Shown here piece by piece: positions 14,201-22,205 of a stretch of DNA of 64,000 nt (positions are counted from its first letter, which is position 1; each line of letters starts with the position of its first letter). Source of the stretch: Nepenthes gracilis (lineage: Eukaryota > Streptophyta > Magnoliopsida > Caryophyllales > Nepenthaceae); NCBI GenBank assembly GCA_033239525.1, contig BSYO01000024.1, positions 6,781,991-6,845,990 of the forward strand. The letters are read 5' to 3'. The position numbers and the translations under genes are program-made. The notes under the pieces were generated by a model. It was not told the DNA's origin. It saw only the letters and a program-made list of their open reading frames with translations, and searched no databases.

Positions 14201-17200
14201 CAGGCGTTGAAACAAAAATCGAATGACATATGAGCGCCTGCGAGGCGCAAGTATTCTGCCACAAATAAGCACGTGCGTCGCTCGAGCGCACATTGGATAT
14301 GAGCAATCTGCCTAAAATACGCACAAGCGTTGATCAGGCATCTTTTAGGCATGCCCTTTCTACTCAAAACATGTATGTGCATGAGTCAGGCACCAATCAA
14401 GCATCACTCAACTTAACGTGACCCGGTCAAAATATTGGCATTGACCTAAGTCTTCATTTGACCTCCATAATTTTTTTATCTTAACTTAATTAATCATGAT
14501 TAAAATTATAATTCAAAATTCAACCTTACAATATGTGACTTCACAGAACTTAGTAACCAAGAAATAATTCGATCATCCTTGCTTTCCAAAGATCAAGGTT
14601 CTTCAATTTAGTAGAAGCTTCAGTCAATCTATCCACATGTCCCCACAATTCCTTTCTCATAACAAACATTTTAAACAAAATTCCCAAGTTGAATAATTCT
14701 TTCTATTAAAATAAACAAGAGAATGTTTTGCTGACATTGTAGAAAAGTAGAGCTACTTGTAGTATTAAGGAATATCCATGTGAAATATCATAGAATATCA
14801 AACTCCGCTCTCTGTTACCCAATGCACCAAATGGATCTTTTCCACATGAAGGGCACGTGCACACAAAAATCAGACCACCACTCAAATTCACTTAGCAATG
14901 AGATATTGGCCACGTGAAACAAAAACGAGGCCACCACTCAAATTCACTCAACCTGTGAAATGACCTGGACTTGAGAAAAAAGGTCTTCACATGAAGAGAA
15001 TAGAAGGTCGGTCAACGTGGTGGACAAAATACTTCAAACGTGAACAAGAGCATATTTAAAGATTGAGAAGTCGATGATGAAGACGAATTGCACCGAATCC
15101 AAGAAAATAGGACGATGAGCCATTTGAAGTCAAACTAGAGAAGAGATCCTCTAAATCAAAACTAAGAAGATTATCGAAGAACAAGAATAGGAACCAAAAA
15201 AACTGCTAAATTTAGGATAACAGAGAGGCTTGAAAAACAAAGATTATTTCAAACAATCAAGACTACCAAAATTAATCGACAGAATAAAGGTAAGGCATGC
15301 AGGAGTTTGAACACCACACACTGCTACAAGGGCTCTAATACCAAGACAGTAAGTGTGTTTTGGTTTCAATCCTATCCTTTCATCTCGTCTTTTCATTAAA
15401 TAACCTCAATATTTACATAATTATGAGATTCTAGGATCACAGTAATAAATGGAATTATCATCTAGTTTGGAAACTATACATGCAATTATGTACAAAACTA
15501 ATCAGTTAATTATTCTTTCCTACTTAACAATAATATGCTGCTTAATCCACGCCCATAATTGGTGCTTAGCTTGATTCTTGCATTTAATAATCCTCTTCTA
15601 TAACATATGGGACTACAATTTTTTACTTTTAAAGATTGAAAACAAGCAAAATAGCAAATGTAGGGCTTAAAACTAGGAAAGGGAGATTGTTAAAGAGATT
15701 CATTAGGGTTCTCAATAAAGATAAGGTTGCATCGTAGGATACTCTAACACAGTTGACAACTCATCCTCCCTGCTACTTGAAAACAAAGAAGAGAGAAAGG
15801 AGAGAGGTACAAAATTAGTAAAGGGAATAAAGGTGAGTTAGTATGTTTATACATCCTTGCTAATCACTACCGTAACAGCTATACAGATGAAGGCCTCTAA
15901 GGGTGTTCCAATTCCATCCTTGGTTTATATCTGATACAAGCTGGGAGAACCCTTAGCATCAGTCGCCGCCAGGATTCCTATGATAGTTTCTCAGACAAAT
16001 ATGGGCAAAAATCAAGTTATAAATAAACATTTTCCAATCTATACTTAGTTGATCAAAGCTAAACCAAAAGGCCATCTTTTTGAGCAACCGGTACTTCCTA
16101 CTTTCAGATTTAATGAAGACCAACATCACAAATCTGTTGTGGTTTCATGATTTCACGATTTCAGTGAAATCGCTACAGGAATAATTAATTCATGCTTCAC
16201 AGGGACAAGAGGTGTACAGGATGGACATAAATATAAAACAATGACATTGTTGCACTACAAAATCCGGAAATCCACGCACATTGATATAATAGTTTTTTAA
16301 GAAGGAACAACAACTGCACAGAAACATCAAAAAAGTGGGGAATCATGGAATAAACAAATAAAATTTAGTCCATAAACAGCACACATACATAGAAATCAAA
16401 TTGGACAGGGTGAAAGAAACAGGCAGAGCCATATCCAATCCTTAGTTAAGACATTTGCTTATGTTCATTGCTCAGCGAACTTGGATTCTCACTTCCCAGT
16501 CATGATCTTGGGAAAAAATCACTGAGAAAAAAAAAAAGTAGATCTGTTATTCCTTTCTCACCTATAATTGGTTCTTTTTAACTCTTGAACCACCTGGCGG
16601 AGCTGGCTGTGGGTACGTGATGTATACACAACCATTGGCAGCTTTGGGCCATCAGCCTGTGATGTCAGAATATCTGAACCATAGTTATCCGAATTCTGAC
16701 CCCTCATTTCGACCTTGCCACTTGAGAATGGACCCAAACTCTTCCTCCAGGCTAAAATAGAACAAAGAAGACACAAAGTTTTCCCAGTACCAGTGGGACT
16801 TTCCAATAGTGCATTACATTTCTGCCATGTGAAGAATCGTATGTGCATGACTAGTTAGCAAACAATAAACAGGAAACCGTGAAAAAACTGTTATACCATT
16901 ATCAATGTGTGCCACATGGTTCTAAAGAAGCTCTGGCAGCAGATAAATACTTCCTAACAGTGATAGGAGAGCTCTGCACCTGGAGACTGACAGGGAGCAG
17001 ATGATGCTAATACTAACCCATACCAGAAGCATCTCTGAGAATTCATAGATAAGAATACAGACCTACAATCCTAATTTGCAGTAGAAATTCAAAAAAAATG
17101 ATAATGTGGATAAACAATTGTCTATGTAAACAATTCACATGCCAGCAATGATTCAAGGGAATTGTATTCTTTCTACAACAGCTCTCTCCTTTGTCCTTTC

Positions 17201-18409
17201 TAATTTTTATAGCACTCACTCTGTCCCATGCTCCATCACAATTTCCTCCTTTTTATATGAACATCACAATGCTTCTTGATCACAGAGCCATATAATGCAT
17301 ACCAGTTAGGAGTGAACAGGGTTTGGTTTGGTCCAGATTGGAAGTTAATCCACAACCAAACCAAACCAACAGTTGCGACAAACCACTCAAACCATCAATG
17401 TACCGATTGGTTTAGTTAGGACGACTTATATAGCTTATAGTATTAGGCTCATTAGCGTAAAAACTATTTATTTGATTTAATATAAGATATAAAAAATTCA
17501 AGTAAACAAGCAATAATATTAATATAATAAAAACTTCTCAAATATATTCCCAAAAAGGTAACAAATATGATAAAAATATATAACAAAAAAGTATAAAATA
17601 ATATCTAATTGAAAATTTATTCATCAATTAAGAAATACTCCAATGTCAAATTTAAACTTGGTTTCCAAGTTCTCTTATGGGGAAAAAGATATTTAAAATA
17701 CTATTTAATCAAAAAAATATTAAAACAATAAAATATAATATTTAGAAGAAAAATATTATACGAAATAATTTTTTAAAAACTTCCTATCATCATGTAAAGC
17801 TTATTTAACATCAATAAAATTTCCTTGAAACATGGGCAATAAAGAGAACAAGTAAAAAATTTAATAATTTAGGCGATAACGGACTATTAAATGACTAATG
17901 ATTTAATAAATAACTTGTATTGAAAGTCGATTCAGAACCGCAGAAAAAAAAGTATGACCAAATTATTTCTTTACAATAATTATCTATTTATTATACATAT
18001 TTACTTACGCATACATGTGCGGTTGGTTCATTTTAGTATGGTTTAAGCTCATAAACCAAAATGAAAACGAAAATGTAGTGTGGATAAAACATTAAACTGC
18101 AACCAGTCTATGCATATGTCAAACTGGGGTTTGATTTGGCTTGATTTGCACTGTTTGAATTTTTTTGTTTTGCTCATCCTTAATACTATCTATTTAGAAT
18201 CGTCAACCATCAAACGAGACAGTAAAACCGACTGTTCAACCATCGAAAACATAAAAGACCAAGGGAAAAAAAGCAGAGACTTTGCGATTGAGGACTAAAA
18301 TCTTTACTTCTTGAAGAGATTGGATGACTTTCTCCATGTAAATAATCTGGCAGTCATAGGCATCGTAGGGGAAATCGACATCGATTCCTCTGATTCTGTA
18401 AATCGGCAT
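2245..18409 (-). CDS. RTEL1: RTEL1-type DNA helicase, 5' half of gene (exons 1-9)
   Basis: Superfamily 2 Fe-S DNA helicase of the XPD/RTEL1 family, which unwinds D-loops, T-loops and G-quadruplexes in recombination and telomere upkeep in the nucleus. Exons (minus strand): 18409-18308, 16821-16562, 6866-6718, 4977-4896, 4666-4519, 3374-3212, 3018-2842, 2587-2466, 2290-2245. All borders are GT..AG and the joined frame stays open for 416 codons. Visible parts: start MPIYRIRGIDVDFP, Walker A ESPTGTGKT (residues 41-49), motif Ia YTSRTHSQL, Fe-S cysteines at about 134, 151, 163 and 199, DEAH box IFDEAHNL (240-247), and an arch-like region after it. The start is chosen because MPIYRIRG matches the family N-terminus. 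Helicase motifs IV-VI are absent; intron 9 runs off the left edge, so the gene is partial here rather than shown to be broken. Family assignment comes from my knowledge of plant RTEL1. Confidence 0.93.
2466..2587 (-). CDS. RTEL1: RTEL1 exon 8
   Basis: Acceptor TGCATTAG|ATGCAA, donor TATCGT|GTAAGC. Encodes CRLESMGDILRIIFRD and SHAQFYR, aligned with the conserved block that leads to VHVQE in the family. Confidence 0.92.
2842..3018 (-). CDS. RTEL1: RTEL1 exon 7
   Basis: Acceptor CTCTGCAG|CTCTAC, donor GAGGAAG|GTAAGA. Encodes LLLKLEKQIAEV, then GFTRPGPYIYELL and KLIGIIEEAALLLEE, matching the insert between helicase motifs II and III of RTEL1. Confidence 0.93.
3212..3374 (-). CDS. RTEL1: RTEL1 exon 6
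   Basis: Acceptor CGTGCAG|GAAAGT, donor AGAG|GTGAAT. Encodes ESLCADAASFDL through NPDNFAILR, the conserved segment just after the DEAH box in plant RTEL1. Confidence 0.93.
3375..4518 (-). other. RTEL1 intron 5
   Basis: A 1.14-kb intron. An 80-codon plus-strand frame at 3819-4061 looks like chance. No repeat identified. Confidence 0.6.
4519..4666 (-). CDS. RTEL1: RTEL1 exon 5 (fourth Fe-S cysteine, DEAH box)
   Basis: Acceptor CCTTGTAG|GTGCCC, donor CAATTTG|GTGAGT. Encodes CPYYLSRELHK, FAPYNYLID and the Walker B/DEAH motif ILIFDEAHNL. The exon ends exactly after the DEAH motif in phase 0. Confidence 0.94.
4896..4977 (-). CDS. RTEL1: RTEL1 exon 4
   Basis: Too short to appear as a long open frame; found by translating between splice sites. 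Acceptor TTTGCAG|ACTATA, donor GGACC|GTAGGT. Encodes a stretch starting YIKRNPHLGDEP and continuing IDIEDLVNIGRSCG, a conserved RTEL1 segment between the Fe-S cysteines. Confidence 0.9.
4978..6717 (-). other. RTEL1 intron 3
   Basis: A 1.74-kb intron. A short (aaat)n stretch sits at its 5' end near 4985-5003. No other gene or clear transposon found. Confidence 0.6.
6718..6866 (-). CDS. RTEL1: RTEL1 exon 3 (Fe-S cysteines 1-3)
   Basis: Acceptor TGTGCAG|GCCCAG, donor AGAG|GTAATA. Encodes PRMVVLGSREQLC, then ACHYL and NCNHY. Three of the four cysteines expected to bind the 4Fe-4S cluster are present. It joins exon 2 in frame across the 9.7-kb intron 2. Confidence 0.93.
6867..7196 (-). other. RTEL1 intron 2, right of exon 3
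   Basis: Part of the 9.7-kb intron 2 between exon 3 and the solo LTR. AT-rich; no gene or repeat recognised. Confidence 0.6.
7202..7912 (+). mobile_element. Solo gypsy (Tat-like) LTR in RTEL1 intron 2
   Basis: A 711-bp LTR beginning TGATGG and ending ACATCA, flanked by a perfect 5-bp duplication CAAGG (7197-7201 and 7913-7917). Its last part (aactcccaaatttgtacaac, then cctagagacacatca) matches the end of the LTR at 57300-57337, so both belong to one family. No interior is present, which is expected after LTR-LTR recombination. It lies antisense to the gene. Confidence 0.88.
8325..8587 (-). repeat. Copia 3' LTR
   Basis: On the minus strand it starts TGTTATATAAGAGG and is colinear with 15345-15605 apart from scattered substitutions and small indels. 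The polypurine tract abuts it. Confidence 0.9.
8588..8598 (-). promoter_or_regulatory. Polypurine tract of the copia element
   Basis: Minus strand TTGAAGGGGGA directly before the LTR start TGTTATA, the usual site of plus-strand DNA priming. Confidence 0.85.
8595..8940 (-). pseudogene. Copia RNase H remnant
   Basis: Minus-strand frame WLCGLLCELGV, then ADNISVIQI, NPVFYEPTKHIEIDYHYI and EQSVNIFTKAM. These are the C-terminal RNase H landmarks of copia polyproteins (catalytic-region ADN and TKHIEID). It ends just before the polypurine tract. Confidence 0.85.
8941..10051 (-). pseudogene. Copia reverse transcriptase remnant
   Basis: Heavily shifted minus-strand sequence between the RNase H and integrase remnants. 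Short copia-RT-like pieces can be read but no long frame remains. Assigned mainly by its place in the element. Confidence 0.5.
10052..11007 (-). pseudogene. Copia integrase remnant
   Basis: Minus-strand pieces resemble the integrase core, including one like '...LNKMGLYNIRINISKM' that corresponds to the PQQNGVVERKN motif of copia integrases with several substitutions. Split into several frames by indels. Confidence 0.65.
11008..11262 (-). pseudogene. Copia GAG-pre-integrase remnant
   Basis: Frame of 84 codons containing LWYKNLGHPN and a C..CK pair followed by SKTLPFLSHG and FEIIYIDV. These match the HHCC zinc-binding GAG-pre-integrase domain (LWHxRLGHPN...C..CK) of copia elements. Confidence 0.8.
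11600..12370 (-). pseudogene. Copia gag remnant, C-terminal part
   Basis: Minus-strand sequence in mixed frames. It holds NKMWDF and pieces such as KFQFQLDIGNDCQGNISI that match the UBN2/gag domain of copia elements. It is separated from the rest of gag by the inserted solo LTR. Confidence 0.6.
12371..14530 (-). mobile_element. Solo LTR nested in the copia gag
   Basis: A 2160-bp block flanked by a perfect 5-bp duplication ATATG (12366-12370 and 14531-14535). On the minus strand it starts TGTAAGGTTG. The other end reads ...CGAGGACATGACT, so the usual CA end is altered. Copia gag reading resumes on both sides (IISWLLSSVKSHI before it, MWDF after it). Contains a pyrimidine tract at 14056-14118 and a GC-rich 'gcgc/gaggcgc' stretch at 14170-14350. 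Related pieces occur at about 29.3, 31.3, 37.7 and 38.7 kb. No coding interior. Confidence 0.82.
14536..15330 (-). pseudogene. Copia gag remnant, N-terminal part, and leader
   Basis: Minus-strand sequence between the primer-binding site and the nested LTR. The part next to the LTR reads DDRIISWLLSSVKSH, a typical copia gag UBN2 segment. The rest is leader-like and shifted. Confidence 0.6.
15331..15343 (-). promoter_or_regulatory. Primer-binding site of the copia element
   Basis: Minus strand TGGTATTAGAGCC, one base different from TGGTATCAGAGC, which pairs with initiator tRNA-Met. It lies directly beside the 5' LTR. Confidence 0.85.
15345..15605 (-). repeat. Copia 5' LTR
   Basis: Colinear with 8325-8587 and followed by target duplication TATGG. 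The terminal T expected next to the primer-binding site is lost. Confidence 0.88.
15611..16561 (-). other. RTEL1 intron 2, proximal part
   Basis: Unique-looking AT-rich intron sequence between the copia element and exon 2. No gene or repeat recognised. Confidence 0.6.
16562..16821 (-). CDS. RTEL1: RTEL1 exon 2 (Walker A, motif Ia)
   Basis: Acceptor TGGCAG|AAATGTAAT, donor ATAG|GTGAGA. Contains the Walker A ATP-binding loop ESPTGTGKT and motif Ia (VVYTSRTHSQLRQV). Between them is a variable linker of about 35 residues, as in other plant RTEL1 proteins. Ends in phase 2. Confidence 0.95.
17307..18182. mobile_element. Possible hAT-type MITE in RTEL1 intron 1
   Basis: An 876-bp block. The left end reads TAGGAGTGAACAGGGTTTGG. 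The right end, reverse-complemented, reads TAAGGATGAGCAAAAC. Both ends contain 'ggtttggtttgg / gatttggcttgattt' blocks. Imperfect 8-bp flanks ATACCAGT (17299-17306) and ATACTATC (18183-18190) suit a hAT target duplication. No transposase frame is seen. Confidence 0.5.
18308..18409 (-). CDS. RTEL1: RTEL1 exon 1 (start exon)
   Basis: Codes for 34 residues beginning MPIYRIRGIDVDFP and ending SLQE. The donor is GAA|GTAAAG. An open frame continues 15 codons upstream of the ATG but has no ATG of its own, so this ATG is the likely start. Intron phase is 0. Confidence 0.92.
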
Positions 18410-18498
18410 GAGTTTGATTTGCTCTCCGGAACGATGGAAATCGTCAACAGCCAAGCCCTAGATGGTTAGCTCTGCGGCAGATTACTGAAGGGAACATG

Positions 18499-18506
18499 TT
18501 CCCGCC
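18499..18506 (-). promoter_or_regulatory. E2F-type site upstream of RTEL1
   Basis: TTCCCGCC on the plus strand (GGCGGGAA on the gene strand), about 90 bp upstream of the chosen ATG. E2F sites of this form mark S-phase genes in plants, which fits a replication-linked helicase. Function is inferred from the motif and position only. Confidence 0.5.
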
Positions 18507-19263
18507 ATTTCCTATATTATTACATGCGTGTGTATATATATACATAGGACCTCTGATGGTAATCATGATTTTAAGCCGCCTTCACTTTCTATTATTTTAA
18601 TTCTGAGTTTTGGGTTTTATTATCATCTCGGTTACTCGTTTTATATAATACAAAAATCTAAAAAAAAGTTGAATCAATTTTTATTTTAAGAATACATATT
18701 TTTATTTTATATCACAATTCAAAAAAAAAACAATAATAAACTATGTTTTAGTCTGTTAAAAGTGATATTTAACAATATATTTTAACAATTAGAACAAATT
18801 TTATATTTTACATAAAATAGAAGGCACTTTAAAATTTTCTTTACATAAAATAAATAAAGACTATTTATTTTAATTAGATAAGGTGCTAAAGCCCAAACAC
18901 GGAGACAAGTAAATGCTTAATAATTTAAAAGATAATTAACTTTTATTATTTCAAAAACTATTTTTAAGGGTATTTATTCTAAAATATAGTTATTTAGAAA
19001 TGTCCAAAAGTAAGGAAAAATATTAAAAGAATTGAGAAATTTTAGTAGTTCATCGATAACTAATTTTCTACATAGCGTGTTCTTATGTTAGTCATTATTC
19101 TACTTTTTTTTTTTTATTTTACAACATGTCAGCAGCATGAAAGTTCTACTAATTATGTGAACACGGTGTTTTTATTACACGAAATTTCTTAAGTCTATTC
19201 CCTAAATTAATATTTTAATATCTTATTTATAATTGCTGTTGTTAAATAATTATATTGTTACTA
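18507..19263. other. Intergenic sequence upstream of RTEL1
   Basis: Very AT-rich, with a short (ta)n run at 18532-18543 and poly(A)/poly(T) runs. Presumed promoter-proximal DNA of RTEL1. Beyond the E2F-like motif nothing specific is supported. Confidence 0.5.
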
Positions 19264-21857
19264 TGACCATCCGAACTGAAAATCCATAACTAATATCCAA
19301 ATTTGATCACATAGAAAAAATTTAAATCTCAAATTAATATATAACACATCCACAACTAAAAAAAATATAAATATAATAGTCTAAATATCCTTACACAAAT
19401 GATAAACATAACCCCTTAAATTCCAACAAAATAAAGTATAATATCAAAATGTATCTTTAGAGCGTAAAATCAACACACTCTCCCATTGGGCCTCAATCTC
19501 TCCTGCCACAACTTTTTATCCAACTCTAGAGTTATCATCGTCTATACCTGCTACTCTGAAAGAAAGAAAAAAATAGTAAGAATGAGTCAAATGCTCAACA
19601 AATCATAACAAATTCATAAATAGCAGCAAATGATAAAAAATATTTTAGATATATAATATATAATGTATGCCAAAAGTCATGATCAATAATATAATATCCA
19701 TAAATAAATAAATCCAAGAATTTCTATTTCATCGCATCTACGATTTAAATGCATAAGAAAGGTAAATCACTCCAAGCCGTAATGTGATAAAGATCATAAG
19801 ATCTCACCAATAAGATGTGAAAATCTCTCAAAATCTGACCTTATAAAAAATAAAGAGATCTCCCGATCCGAATATTAACGTGAACGACCTAAAAAATCAA
19901 ATAACAATGAACAATATGGATTCCACTAAATCTGAATATCGTAAAATCCGACATATAGATTTTATCGAATATAACTCATGGATTTTATTGAATTCCAAAC
20001 TCGATAGGTATTAATAATAAAGAAATATCATAATGAATCTCTTTGGATCTTATTCTGCAACCGTGAACTAAAAGCCACGTATTTACGCCCTGAACGACTA
20101 GGTAAATGCAATAAGGTTATCTATAGTATCCTCACTACCCCTACAATTCTCCCGGAAGTTATACTTGTAGCATGCCATACCATCCGTGATATTCATCGCC
20201 AAATGATATCCCTAATATCATCTCCTACGATAATCATATAACTATAACCATCCCTCCACGATAAACAATATACCTCATTATCACTATGATATGAAAATCA
20301 ATATCGGATAAGTGTAGACCACGTTAAGGTATCGTAACCTTCCATTCGATTAGATATCTTAGTATTTTCATACACTCTCCTTAACCTTAATCGTAAGAGG
20401 TCAATAATCCAAATACTCACGCAATTGAATATAATGCAAAAGAAAGCTTTACAATTACAACAATAAAATTGTCATTCGTTACTAATAAAAAACATACTCA
20501 TACCATCAAGATTAATACAAAAGAATTATCATAGAATAATGGAAGAACAAAAGCGAATTGGGAATAACATATTTCGATCAATTTAACATTTACTAGTCTT
20601 CCATTCTATTCCGATATACAAATCCTATCACTAAAACCATATCTTAATTATCAGATGCGAACAAACTTATTATTACCAAATTCGATTCAATCATCCCAAA
20701 TTCATTTACTAATTTCCAACGAAACTATATAATAACTTTAACCACGTTCTATAAATCAATTTGTATTTTAAAATATGCCCACACATATTTACCATTCCAT
20801 AAAATATTAATATTTACTCCACCTATTATTCGTGATCATATATACCCGTACAATGGTTGCAAAATAGGTTAAATACACCCATACACACATGGGAATTATA
20901 AAATACGTCAGTGAGTACACACGCACCCTTCTCACCACACGGCTTCACACCTACACACATAAAATATTGTATATATATATACCATATACACATCCACAAA
21001 ATCGGTGGAGACTTATATATTCACGTATATATCATTTATAAGTTCACGGACATAGTTAGATGCAAGCAATCTTGGACCATTGGCTCCGAATTGAGAAGGA
21101 TTATCTTAGCACATTTAAATTCTTCCTCGATTAAAGGGCCCCCCATTCACATCAGATTGGAATATATCATTGTATATGGCACCGTATATGTATATGTGTA
21201 TACATATATGCATATAGTACAACAATCACTCAGACCACAAATAGAGCATGAACTCTGTTTTTGAACCTACTTTTCATTCTCGTATGAAGAATGAGAAATT
21301 TTCAAATTACTTCTTTCCACACAAAAATAAAGATTTTGTATTATTAACTCACAACATTTTGCCACCCCATCTCACTAAAAAAAACCCTAAAAATTCACAT
21401 TACACTAGCCGTGGCTCTATTTCCCAAAGTTCTCACTCCACCACAAATTTTCAATCTATTGACACAAAAATAACGATATGAAAGCAAATAATCAACATCC
21501 ACAATGAGAAGAAAATGAATTACTTACAACAATTAGAAAGATTATTTACAAAGAAGTCTCAAATCAACTTGCCTGATTTGCGGTGATAACTATAGCAACG
21601 GCATGGATTAATATAAATTTAATAATCACGCCGACATGCATTTCAGGGCCACGATAGGCACTAGTGGTAGACTTTAGCTACCCGTTCCCCTCCCTCCCTC
21701 CCTCCGATTTTTGTCCATAACTCCCAAAAGAAGAAGGTATAATATCAAAAGGAATCTCTAAAGGAGAGCCATCATGAGAGAGAAAGAAGGGAAAGTTCCA
21801 GGAGGAGTTGGCATTGCACAAATTAGTTCCATTCTTTTTCAGTCATTTTCAACTTTC

Positions 21858-21896
<39 letters not shown>

Positions 21897-22169
21897 GTTA
21901 TTATATTCTATTTACTTATTTATTATTAATATTTTATTATAATATCATTTAATATTATTAATAGTAATACTATTATTTATTACTAATTATTATTAATATT
22001 TATTAATAGAATTATTTCCCATTTATTATTATTATTCTTGGTCAGTTATTATTAATTATTTAATACCCATTATTATTTATAATATTTATTAATATTAATA
22101 TATCATATTATTTATTACCATATTAAGCCTATAACTATATAATTTAGGCCAAAATATCGGGGTGTTATA
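19264..22169 (-). repeat. 3' LTR of the LARD-like element
   Basis: Colinear with 25285-28430 over its whole length, for example the shared block 'acacgcacccttctcaccac' at about 20918 and 27003. The plus-strand left edge is TGACCATCC and the right edge GTGTTATA. It contains an (ATT)n tract and small deletions relative to the other copy. Confidence 0.88.
21861..21900. repeat. (ATT)n microsatellite in LTR
   Basis: About 13 ATT units with one interruption, in the AT-rich start of the minus-strand LTR. The second LTR has a longer tract at the same place. Confidence 0.95.
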
Positions 22170-22205
22170 ATCTTCTACCCTTAAAAGAATTTTGTCCTCA
22201 AAATA
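22170..22205 (-). promoter_or_regulatory. Polypurine tract of the LARD-like element
   Basis: Minus strand ...GAGGACAAAATTC, then TTTTAAGGGTAGAAGAT, directly before the LTR start TATAACACC. It matches the common plant gypsy arrangement in which the last pol codons run into the polypurine tract. Confidence 0.8.

Larger units (their letters stand above)
8325..15605 (-). mobile_element. Ty1/copia retrotransposon in RTEL1 intron 2, decayed
   Basis: Two similar LTRs (8325-8587 and 15345-15605) bracket a copia interior in canonical order on the minus strand: gag, GAG-pre-integrase, integrase, reverse transcriptase, RNase H. A perfect target duplication TATGG lies at 8320-8324 and 15606-15610. All frames are broken by stops and shifts, so it is inactive. 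It has the same orientation as RTEL1. The gag region is interrupted by a solo LTR at 12371-14530. Confidence 0.92.

Noticed and set aside
19259..19263. Target duplication for the 19-28 kb element
   Set aside because: Left flank tacta and right flank attac do not match; no 4-6 bp shift gave a convincing pair.
20911..21264. 117-codon plus-strand frame
   Set aside because: Lies in an LTR rich in (ca)n and (ta)n; the equivalent frame differs in the other LTR copy.
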